Part shown: one piece after another, positions 1 to 6,899 of the stretch | Layout: each line of letters begins with the position of its first letter | Numbering within the stretch: position 1 is the first letter of the stretch | Assembly (NCBI GenBank): GCA_030594665.1 | Contig: JAUVET010000003.1 | Location: forward strand, 1 to 19,113 | Source of the DNA: Methanosarcinaceae archaeon | GTDB lineage: Archaea; Halobacteriota; Methanosarcinia; Methanosarcinales; Methanosarcinaceae | Reading direction: 5' to 3' | DNA: 19,113 nucleotides | The notes under the pieces: generated by a model | What the model was told of the DNA's origin: nothing | The model's database searches: none | The model's input: the letters and a program-made list of their open reading frames with translations, nothing else | Program-made: the position numbers and the translations under genes

Positions 1-145
1 AGAATTAACTACAATTGGAGGCAAAGGAGGACGTGTAGCCGACTTTAAACATAAACATGTGGCTGGAGCAGGCGTTTTCTTTGAGGAAATAAAGGAAGAA
101 CTTGTACGTCGCAGTATACTGATCGAACTTGAAGACCTCAGGTAA
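1..145 (+). CDS. 3' end of an unidentified protein (47 codons visible)
   Basis: An open frame enters from the left edge (first full codon at position 2) and ends at the TAA at 143-145. The visible tail is glycine-rich and then charged: it contains IGGKGGRVADF, then KHVAGAGVFF, and ends ELVRRSILIELEDLR. The composition looks like a real soluble protein C-terminus rather than chance translation, and the hairpin plus T-run just downstream supports a genuine gene end. I do not recognise the family from 47 residues and give no function. The start lies outside the window. Confidence 0.6.
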   Translation, partial: ELTTIGGKGGRVADFKHKHVAGAGVFFEEIKEELVRRSILIELEDLR

Positions 146-203
146 TTGTATAAAAATGTGATATATAGATATGTATATATACAACCAATGGCATATTAAT
201 AAT

Positions 204-261
204 TATGCGAACGGGTTACTATTTTAATAATCCCCATTCCAACCCGTTCACATATTTTTTT
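204..261 (+). terminator. Hairpin plus T-run downstream of the partial gene
   Basis: The arms GAACGGGTT (209-217) and AACCCGTTC (241-249) are perfectly complementary. The pairing extends outward to about 12 bp with one mismatch (TGCG against CACA). The loop is 23 bases, and a run of seven T follows (254-261 region). It lies 60 bases after the stop of the leftmost gene, where a transcript end is expected. Confidence 0.5.
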
Positions 262-287
262 ACGATAACCCATTTGTATTTTTTTAG

Positions 288-302
288 AGTATATAATTTA
301 TA
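288..302 (+). promoter_or_regulatory. TATA-like A+T block, possible promoter
   Basis: AGTATATAATTTATA sits about 25 bases before a switch to G+C-richer sequence (CCGGGTT at about 316), which is the spacing of an archaeal TATA box to a transcription start. No protein gene follows, so any transcript would be non-coding. The same 15-mer recurs at 6784-6798. The promoter role is inferred. Confidence 0.25.
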
Positions 303-600
303 GAATTATATAGTCCGGGTTAAATCGACCGGAGGGAGATTTTTCTCGGCCAGTGCACTATTGTGTTGTAGCGCAGGCAGATTAACGAATATGTGATATA
401 AACGATTTACAGTCGGCGCTGTATTTGCTGATCTTAGACTTAGAATTGCATGTTTGTGCTGTGACCAGTGGGATACCGCTACGTTCTCCCAGATCGGAAA
501 CGCAATAAAGGCTTACATTTAGTGAATTGTGGATACACAAAAACCGCGCTGGTACGGCCATACCGCAGGGACGAGCGAAGCGAGGACAGGAGTGTGCAGT

Positions 601-838
601 TATAACGGCACAGTTCTAAAATCCAGTTATTTTTCAGACACGGATTTACACGGATTTACACAGATTTAATGTTTATCAAATATCAAACACTTTGCACCAC
701 AAACCCAATAGACCCTTCTGATATCGATTCCGAACAAGCTTAAATCCGTGTAAATCTGTGAAATCCGTGTCTATGTAATTATCGATTTTGATAAATCCTC
801 TATTGAAATAACTGGTTTTTGAGATAGTGCCAGTTATA
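601..838. repeat. Large nested inverted repeat with 10-base phased GGATTTACAC units
   Basis: The outer arms are 601-632 (TATAAC...CCAGTTATTT) and 806-838 (AAATAACTGG...GTTATA), complementary with a few mismatches. The inner arms are 637-669 and 740-771. Each inner arm is three consecutive 10-base units (ACACGGATTT, ACACGGATTT, ACACAGATTT, and their complement). The central spacer (about 670-739) is single copy. The design resembles a repetitive extragenic palindrome or a transposase-less miniature element. A related element lies at 17289-17412. Confidence 0.8.
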
Positions 839-959
839 CGACGTCCACTCTAACACAGGTTTTGTGAGATCCAAATCCCACACATCCTCAGCGCACACTC
901 ATTCTTGCACAAAAGAGAAAAGGTATGGAATTGTCCATCCATACTATTGTTATGCTTGG

Positions 960-979
960 TATCAAAAGATGGTTTGATA
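960..979 (-). terminator. Short hairpin past the end of the glycosylase gene
   Basis: TATCAAA (960-966) and TTTGATA (973-979) form a 7-bp stem with a 6-base loop, 11 bases after the stop codon of the minus-strand glycosylase gene. It is not followed by a clear U-run on that strand, so it may be a 3'-end stabiliser rather than a terminator. Confidence 0.3.
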
Positions 980-990
980 GAAACGGTATT

Positions 991-1977
991 TTAAAATAAA
1001 CCCAGCCTATTTGCAGTTTCCATATCCTCTTCCAGTTCAGCTACACCGTAATTCAATGGTACATTCAGATCTTTCACGATACCTCGCATCCTCCAGCAAT
1101 AATACAAATACTCCTGCGCATACCCGCAATACTCCCCGAAATACCTGCGTCCCCACTCACCCATCTTGTGATTGCTAAGCCTAACACCAACACCAACACC
1201 ACCGCCAAAGTATTCATCATCCGAATAATACTTCTCAACAACCTGCCTGACATGCGTATCCACAGGAAAAGATTCCATCTTATCAAGCGAGAACAAAAGA
1301 ATACAATCCGCTACCTTCTCGCCAATCCCCTCGATCTCCATCAATCTCTCCCTCGCACCAGGATAATCCATCTCGAACAACTCATCAAAACAAAACTCCC
1401 CATCAGCCACCTGCTGTGCAGCCTTCTGTATCCTTCCGGCGCGAAATCCAAGTTTGCACTCACCGATGTCCGATCCATCGGCATCCGCAAGGGACGCCGC
1501 ATCAGGAAAACCATAATACCTTTCACCGATCTTATCACCAAACATCCGGCTCAAAAGTGAGATCCTTTTCTTGATAGTCGGAATACTCGAAGCCGTTGCA
1601 AGCATATATGAGATCATGCACTCCCACGGCTCCTGCCGGATAAGACGAAGCCCGCGATATCTTTGTATCGCCTCCCTGATGTGACGGTCTTTGTTAATGC
1701 TGCCAAGTATCTGTGAAAGATCATCATCCAGCCTGAAATAAGAAGCAACGAACTCACGCGGCAGGGACGAATCTACAAGAACTGTGCCGCTTTCAATGTC
1801 ATGCCTCGCGCGGACAACATCTCCATTGACCACACCGATCCACCAGTCCCCTACACGCTCACCCGCGCGCGCACTTGCACACCGATCCACGTCTATATCC
1901 TCACGCTCCCACCTGAAAACCTGTCCGCAATCAAGCGTGTGGTCAAGATCTAGATCGACACCCGAAAAACTATACAT
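991..1977 (-). CDS. ogg: 8-oxoguanine DNA glycosylase/AP lyase, Ogg1 type
   Basis: This is a base-excision repair enzyme that removes 8-oxoguanine from DNA and nicks the abasic site. The N-terminal fold has the Ogg motif GQVFRW (residues 18-23). A helix-hairpin-helix with IEGIGEKVADC (215-225) carries the catalytic lysine K221. The catalytic aspartate D240 lies in FPVDTH, matching the K...PVD pair of human OGG1. The length (328) fits a full Ogg1-type protein rather than the short archaeal Ogg2 or AGOG forms. A glycine/valine-rich loop (FGGGVGVGVRL, 257-267) is a small insertion after the catalytic region. The ATG overlaps the last 8 bases of the upstream kinase gene (ATGTATGTATAG), so translation is probably coupled and there is no independent ribosome site. 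Function is well supported by the active-site residues. Confidence 0.93.
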   Translation of the reverse strand: MYSFSGVDLDLDHTLDCGQVFRWEREDIDVDRCASARAGERVGDWWIGVVNGDVVRARHDIESGTVLVDSSLPREFVASYFRLDDDLSQILGSINKDRHIREAIQRYRGLRLIRQEPWECMISYMLATASSIPTIKKRISLLSRMFGDKIGERYYGFPDAASLADADGSDIGECKLGFRAGRIQKAAQQVADGEFCFDELFEMDYPGARERLMEIEGIGEKVADCILLFSLDKMESFPVDTHVRQVVEKYYSDDEYFGGGVGVGVRLSNHKMGEWGRRYFGEYCGYAQEYLYYCWRMRGIVKDLNVPLNYGVAELEEDMETANRLGLF

Positions 1978-3310
1978 ACATCTTATGCAGTTCGAGTTCT
2001 CTTAAAAATGTGGCGGATGAGAAAGTGTCACCAAGTCCGACTGTCGCGATAGGATCATCGCAAAGGATTGTCGGCAGAATCTTGATCATATATCCACAAT
2101 AATCACCAGCCACTCCGCTGCCGTACTGTTTTCCATGAATGTAAGCCCGCACTTCCTGCACCTGCTCCTTGCCGAAAATGCTTTCATCCAGGGTAGATGC
2201 TTCCGTATCAACAAACTCCCGACTCTCCAATTTTCCGGTCGCGGCAAATGTAGCCGCGCATTTCACACCAAAACCCATTGCTTCAAGTTCCAGGGCAGGA
2301 TCTGCAATATCTAATACACAGACGCTAAGCACAAACTCCCGCGTGTGTATTATCATCCTTTTGACCCCAAACTCTGACGCACACCGGATCATGGCATCGA
2401 TTGCCGGGCATGCATCCATCTGCAAAATGCACCGTGCAGGCACACCATGCATACCGGAAAGCATTGCAAGCTCATCCTCATTCATGCCGATACAATCAAC
2501 ATGTTGTGCCAATTTTGAAAACACGGAATAGGCAATATCCATGTTGAGAAAATGCCCGAATTCGGCATGTACCCTCAAACTGCGGTTCAATATTTTCCAA
2601 ACCTTTACCTGCTCAATTGCACTGTTAATTTTTTCAACATACGTGGAACCATCAGGATACATATCCATAAGCATATGGAATCCGGAAAGCAAAACGCCAT
2701 CCATCTCATTTATATGCTCAAGAGCATAGTTCTTAAAATCAGGATTTACAGCAAGTTCGATATTTGCACAGTCATACGTTGCTATGAAACGATTTTCCCT
2801 TGGTACCGTAAATTTAAATTTAGTACCATCAAGCAAAAATGTTTCTCCTTTCTTAAAATCAAATACAAAATGCACCAACTCATCAGAACATTCGAACGCC
2901 TGTTCTTCGGACTGTGGCAACATGATGGACTTCTTTGAAAACAGTGACATTTGTGCCACTGAAGGTTTCATAACATTAGGAACAACCAGACCGGCTCCCA
3001 TTTCTGATAAGACGTTTGCCATTATTCCCGCATTTCCACCCATTCTGAGAATAGACCTATCAAAAAATCGGTTCTTCAAAAAATCAAAAACTGACTTTTC
3101 ATGTATTAGCCATTCAGCTCCGCTTCCGCTTTGCATACACAACACAAGTCCGACAACAAAATCCGAAACCGAATTAATTGCATTTGGTGGGTTTTTGATC
3201 TTTTTAGTGATCTCGCCCATGTCCTGAGATCTGATAAGATCTGATACTTCCTCCCCACTGATACTGAATACCGAATCGATATTAACATTGTACCCGCATA
3301 GTATCTTCAT
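1970..3310 (-). CDS. Divergent ADP-dependent sugar kinase (phosphofructokinase/glucokinase family)
   Basis: This is the second of two adjacent members of the archaeal ADP-PFK/GK family (ribokinase-like fold), which phosphorylate fructose-6-phosphate or glucose with ADP. Visible family motifs, numbered from the ATG at 3310, are YNVNID (7-12), RMGGNAGIMAN (89-99), HAEF (248-251), GMNEDEL (275-281) and TVGLGDTFS with the presumed catalytic Asp at 428. It lacks the roughly 20-residue N-terminal extension of its neighbour and differs in several substrate-side positions (MGGN for MGGQ, HTREF for HSLGF). The start could be the TTG at 3313 or the ATG at 3310; an AGGAG lies 6 or 9 bases upstream. It begins 25 bases after the neighbour's stop and its end overlaps the glycosylase start. 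The catalytic core looks intact; substrate is unassigned. Confidence 0.85.
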   Translation of the reverse strand: MKILCGYNVNIDSVFSISGEEVSDLIRSQDMGEITKKIKNPPNAINSVSDFVVGLVLCMQSGSGAEWLIHEKSVFDFLKNRFFDRSILRMGGNAGIMANVLSEMGAGLVVPNVMKPSVAQMSLFSKKSIMLPQSEEQAFECSDELVHFVFDFKKGETFLLDGTKFKFTVPRENRFIATYDCANIELAVNPDFKNYALEHINEMDGVLLSGFHMLMDMYPDGSTYVEKINSAIEQVKVWKILNRSLRVHAEFGHFLNMDIAYSVFSKLAQHVDCIGMNEDELAMLSGMHGVPARCILQMDACPAIDAMIRCASEFGVKRMIIHTREFVLSVCVLDIADPALELEAMGFGVKCAATFAATGKLESREFVDTEASTLDESIFGKEQVQEVRAYIHGKQYGSGVAGDYCGYMIKILPTILCDDPIATVGLGDTFSSATFLRELELHKMYV

Positions 3311-3335
3311 CAAAACATGCTCCTTAACTACTTCA

Positions 3336-4805
3336 TCATTTTGCCGATCTCATCTTCGAAAGCATAGCCACAAAAGCACCTGCCGATATCGCATCCCCAA
3401 TTCCGACTGTCGCGATCGGATCTTTTACCACTTTCGATGGAACAACGATCACATCATGAGTGGGTGTACGAATACATCCATCAAAAAATTCATCCATTGA
3501 GCATATACTTCTTCTTATCATGTACTTCCCAAGAATTTCCAGTTCCCTGTATCCATCTTCCGAAATCGGTATGTTAAGTCCCGTTGCAGCATCATCCAAA
3601 TGTTCAATCGAACCGTGCGATGCCTGTGCAGCTGCAAGTATTGATCCGAATAGCAATGCAGTCCTGTGTCCTTCCACATCAAGTGGATGGTCTTTTGATA
3701 TCACACAGATAAAGAACCCAAGTGAATGAACATGCACCCGTTCAAGCTTAAGATCATGGAGCAGGCGCACTGCACCTTCATACAATGCCACAATGCCGTT
3801 CTCGCCTTTATTGATCACAGAATATGCAAGTTCCTCATGCCCGAGGACATTCAATGCATTTGCCACCTCGACGGTGTCAAGCCCGAGTGAATGAACATGC
3901 TGGCGAACGATATCCTTAAGCAGCGCTTTGCGGATCGTCTTGTTCTGGATAGATGTAAATTCCACATGTATGCGTATATCGGGATTGCCTTCCTTGAGCC
4001 GTTCGATGACATTGACAGCCCGTCCTACGTATTCATTATACGTTGTATCATCATCGTATTTTTCCCTGATCATCTGGTATCCTGCAAGGATTGCGCCGTC
4101 AACATCCTCTTCAAGTTCCGGGATATGTTCATACAATTCCCTGCTCATGTCAATACGTATCCATGACGGACGTGATGATATGATCAAGCGGTTGTCCCTC
4201 GGGACAACAAAATGCTCTTCCCCGTACTTGACCTCAAGCCCTTTTGAAAATTCGATTATCCAGTTCACTCTTGGCTTAAATTCCGGATTGTATGCATGAC
4301 GTGGATTTTTGAGCAACAGTTTTCCATTTTTGAATATCGGGTGCAGCAAGTTTGGAAGGTCTGCAAAATACTCTGCCTGTTCTCTTGAGAGCCATGGCAC
4401 ATAGCTTATCACTTTCCTGACACCAAGATGTGCCAGAAGATTGGAGATTATCCCTGCCTGGCCACCCATGCGGGCATCATCAAAAACAAGATTATCTGTC
4501 AGCCATTCATGAATATCGGAGGTATATGTCGGAACTTCGGCTGCTTTGCCATCACGCATCGCTATGATCAAACGTGACAGGAAATCGGCAGGTGACGCTA
4601 TCTCACGTGGATAATTAACAACCTTTTCCTGAACCTCACCAAGATCAACAAGTGTCAATAGTTTAGAAATGTCTTTTTCACGAATGTGCTTTATTGCATC
4701 AATGTTGCTGTTGTAGGCAACGAACATACCCCTCACGTTACTTAATGACTTCTTTATGTCAGAGAATGCTTCATAGTAATGCTTATCCCATTGTGCAAGA
4801 TGCAT
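3336..4805 (-). CDS. pfkC: ADP-dependent phosphofructokinase/glucokinase
   Basis: This is an ADP-using kinase of the modified archaeal glycolytic pathway, acting on fructose-6-phosphate and possibly glucose in the cytoplasm. In methanogens it supports glycogen breakdown. Motifs in order are AYNSNIDAI (30-38), RMGGQAGII (112-120), HVEFTSIQN (280-288), GLDTVEVANAL (308-318), HSLGFF and TVGIGDAIS (466-474) with catalytic Asp471. At 489 residues it is full length for the family. The ATG has AGGTAGG about 8 bases upstream. A 66-base gap separates it from argJ, so co-transcription is plausible but not certain; the gap contains A+T-rich sequence that could hold a promoter. Whether it is a strict PFK or bifunctional cannot be decided from motifs. 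Confidence 0.92.
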   Translation of the reverse strand: MHLAQWDKHYYEAFSDIKKSLSNVRGMFVAYNSNIDAIKHIREKDISKLLTLVDLGEVQEKVVNYPREIASPADFLSRLIIAMRDGKAAEVPTYTSDIHEWLTDNLVFDDARMGGQAGIISNLLAHLGVRKVISYVPWLSREQAEYFADLPNLLHPIFKNGKLLLKNPRHAYNPEFKPRVNWIIEFSKGLEVKYGEEHFVVPRDNRLIISSRPSWIRIDMSRELYEHIPELEEDVDGAILAGYQMIREKYDDDTTYNEYVGRAVNVIERLKEGNPDIRIHVEFTSIQNKTIRKALLKDIVRQHVHSLGLDTVEVANALNVLGHEELAYSVINKGENGIVALYEGAVRLLHDLKLERVHVHSLGFFICVISKDHPLDVEGHRTALLFGSILAAAQASHGSIEHLDDAATGLNIPISEDGYRELEILGKYMIRRSICSMDEFFDGCIRTPTHDVIVVPSKVVKDPIATVGIGDAISAGAFVAMLSKMRSAK

Positions 4806-4871
4806 ATATTTTCCTACCTGAACCCATCACTCATAAATGATGTTAGCCTATATTAATGTTATATCAAAACA

Positions 4872-6089
4872 CTATGTCGTGTAATCTGCATTGATCTTTA
4901 CGTAATCATACGTCAGATCACAGCCCCATGCAATTGCGCTTTGTTCACCAAGTCCGATATCGACCATTATAATGATCTCATCTTGCGCCATGATGTTTTC
5001 AAGTGAATTTAACACATCAGTTGATGCATCCGGAATATTTCCGCATTCTACAAGATGTACAATATTGTCACCACTTGCAAATGCGAGTGATATTTTATCC
5101 TGATCGATATCCGCACCGGAGTAACCGACTGCTGCAACAACCCGCCCCCAGTTCGGATCTTTCCCGAACACTGCGGATTTCACAAGCGGTGAGCGCACGA
5201 TTGCTTTTGCTGCAATCCGCGCATCGTTTTCTGTTTTTGCGCTCCTGACCTGCGCTTCGATCAATTTTGTGGCACCTTCACCATCGCGCACGATCATCTT
5301 TGCCAGATCGGTCATCACATGGTCAAGTCCCGTCCTGAACTCCTCAACCTGCGGCTCAACCGATGACGCGCCTGTTGCTGTTAAAAGTACGATATCATTT
5401 GTACTGGTGTCACCATCGACCACGATCATGTTGAAACTCTTATTAACTGACCTTTTGAGGCATTCCTCCAGCACATTGGCAGGAAGTGATGCGTCTGTGT
5501 AGATGAATGATAGCATTGTTCCCATGTTCGGCTCGATCATGCCTGAACCTTTTGCAATCCCACCTATCCGCACGCCGCTTTCAAGTTCGACAGCCGATTC
5601 CTTTGAAACCAGGTCAGTGGTCATGATCGCACGTGCTGCTGCATTGCTACTATCCGGCGTACTGTCGAGTGCTTCCACAACTTCACCGACATGTTCGCGG
5701 ATCCAGTCCATATCGAGTTTTCGTCCTATAACCCCCGTGGATGCCACACCGACCAGTTCTTCAGGTACATCCAGTTGTCCGGCAAGGATATGTGCCATCT
5801 CTTTAGCATCGGCGATCCCCTGCTCGCCTGTGAATGCGTTAGCGTTTCCACTGTTGGCAATGACAGCTGCGAGCTTGGCATTACCATTGCCAGTACCATT
5901 ACCATTGTTTGAAAGATTCTCCCTGGTAACTATAAGAGGCGCTGCAATTACCTTATTACGTGTGAATACTCCTGCTGCGCTGCCTTCTGCTACGATTATG
6001 GCAAGTCCCATCTTCCCGTGTTTTATCCCACTCGCGCGAACACCTTTGACAGCACATACCCCACCATCGATCTGTTTCATTTTAGTCAT
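4872..6089 (-). CDS. argJ: ArgJ, glutamate N-acetyltransferase (ornithine acetyltransferase)
   Basis: The enzyme transfers the acetyl group from N-acetylornithine to glutamate (and in bifunctional forms uses acetyl-CoA), closing the acetyl cycle of arginine synthesis. The protein self-cleaves into two chains at a conserved threonine. Here the site is KGSGMIEPNMGTML (180-193) with nucleophile Thr191; the preceding residue is Gly190, where many homologues have Ala. STGVIGRKL (117-125), the PNWGRV stretch and the C-terminal DLTYDYVKINADY are all family hallmarks. A low-complexity NGNGTGNGN insertion (62-70) follows the RENLS segment. The start at 6089 has AGGTT about 5 bases upstream; an in-frame ATG four codons in has none. 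The gene follows the CBS gene by 53 bases on the same strand. Confidence 0.95.
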   Translation of the reverse strand: MTKMKQIDGGVCAVKGVRASGIKHGKMGLAIIVAEGSAAGVFTRNKVIAAPLIVTRENLSNNGNGTGNGNAKLAAVIANSGNANAFTGEQGIADAKEMAHILAGQLDVPEELVGVASTGVIGRKLDMDWIREHVGEVVEALDSTPDSSNAAARAIMTTDLVSKESAVELESGVRIGGIAKGSGMIEPNMGTMLSFIYTDASLPANVLEECLKRSVNKSFNMIVVDGDTSTNDIVLLTATGASSVEPQVEEFRTGLDHVMTDLAKMIVRDGEGATKLIEAQVRSAKTENDARIAAKAIVRSPLVKSAVFGKDPNWGRVVAAVGYSGADIDQDKISLAFASGDNIVHLVECGNIPDASTDVLNSLENIMAQDEIIIMVDIGLGEQSAIAWGCDLTYDYVKINADYTT

Positions 6090-6142
6090 TTGAACCTAAA
6101 CCCAAATCTAAACCCCAAACCCAAGTCCATGTCTATCTAATT

Positions 6143-6607
6143 CTACGCATCTGCAAGCCCACGAATAATATCGCCGCGCGTGATGATGCCGATAAGCTCC
6201 TCGCCATCCAGGACCGGAAGCCTGTTAACTTTATGTTTTATCATCATTGATGATGCATCTTCGATCGAACTGTCCGCGGATATTGTGTATACCTCAGATT
6301 CCATGATCTCCTTTACCGGTTTTGTCCCGATGTTCGTGAGCATGTGTTTTGTTTCTTCCCAGTTTATCAATTCCCGAATTGGGATCTCTATTACTTCGAA
6401 CGGGCTCGGCAACCATAATCCTCCATGTTCCGGCACTTTAAGCAACTTCAAGACATCTGCTTCAGTCACGATCCCGACAACCTTGCCCCCGTCAACCACA
6501 GGAAGCCCGCTTATGTTCTGCTCCTTTAGAAGCTGTGCTGCACTGCTTATCTCATCATCCGGTTTGCAAGAAACCACATCTGAATTCATAACATCTTTTA
6601 CATTCAT
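6143..6607 (-). CDS. Tandem CBS-domain protein
   Basis: This is a small stand-alone pair of CBS domains: residues about 1-55 (MNVKDVMNSDVVSC, then GLPVVDGGKVVGIVTEADVL) and about 95-152 (VKEIMESEVYTIS, then RLPVLDGEELIGIITRGDII). Such modules bind adenosine nucleotides (AMP, ATP, S-adenosylmethionine) and regulate other proteins; in methanogens several sense S-adenosylmethionine. No catalytic domain is fused. The linker between the domains contains a WLPSPFEVIEIP segment typical of the archaeal two-CBS proteins that follow an MxVKDVM start. The ribosome site AAGGTGA lies just upstream of the ATG. It heads the minus-strand run that continues with argJ. The regulatory target is unknown. Confidence 0.88.
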   Translation of the reverse strand: MNVKDVMNSDVVSCKPDDEISSAAQLLKEQNISGLPVVDGGKVVGIVTEADVLKLLKVPEHGGLWLPSPFEVIEIPIRELINWEETKHMLTNIGTKPVKEIMESEVYTISADSSIEDASSMMIKHKVNRLPVLDGEELIGIITRGDIIRGLADA

Positions 6608-6899
6608 AGCTTCACCTTAGGCCAAGCGCGGGCTGTAATTTATGTATCAGTCCACTTGCTCAATAGTTCTGTTAAGTGGGGTAAGTATTTATTTGTTATC
6701 TTAGCGCATGAGGATTGGGTTTATGAAATATTGTATTTGTATACGTGTGGTAAGATATGCGAACGAAGTTATCGTTTTCTCGTAGTATATAATTTATAAC
6801 TTTTTCTAATGTTTGGAACGTGCCACCTGCGGCGGTCGCATCGGTTTTAGTATCTGATAGAACAATCTCGTTTACCAGCTATACAAATACAAAAATACT
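6608..6899. other. 292-base gap between the CBS gene and the TadC-like gene
   Basis: No gene is seen. On the minus strand AAATAAATACTTA (about 6680-6692) could be the TATA region for the CBS gene, with a leader of about 60 bases. The gap also repeats two words from the far left region in the same order: TATGCGAACG (6756-6765) and the 15-mer AGTATATAATTTATA (6784-6798). AACGA/TCGTT (6762-6776) forms a small hairpin. Confidence 0.45.

Larger units (their letters stand above)
146..990. other. 845-base gene-free region
   Basis: I see no credible protein gene on either strand. The stretch holds the hairpin at 204-261, a TATA-like block at 288-302, a comparatively G+C-rich block at about 313-600 with several small stems, the large nested inverted repeat at 601-838, and a short hairpin at 960-979 just past the end of the glycosylase gene. 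The 313-600 block could be an unrecognised structured RNA. It does not show the RNase P or SRP RNA core motifs that I looked for. Confidence 0.6.

Noticed and set aside
550..590. TACGGCCATACCG resembles the 5' part of archaeal 5S rRNA
   Set aside because: The following conserved blocks of 5S rRNA (CCCAT, CCGAAC, GAAG) are missing, so the match is a short coincidence or at most a remnant.
300..600. RNase P or SRP RNA
   Set aside because: I found neither the GAGGAAAGUC-type core of RNase P nor the GGAAG-type helix 8 loop of SRP RNA.
1168..1560. 130-codon + strand frame opposite the glycosylase
   Set aside because: The minus-strand Ogg frame has both catalytic residues and full length; the + frame has no domain signal.
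5503..6093. 196-codon + strand frame opposite argJ
   Set aside because: Its composition (Ser/Pro/Thr-rich) is that of an antisense shadow, and the argJ frame carries all family motifs.
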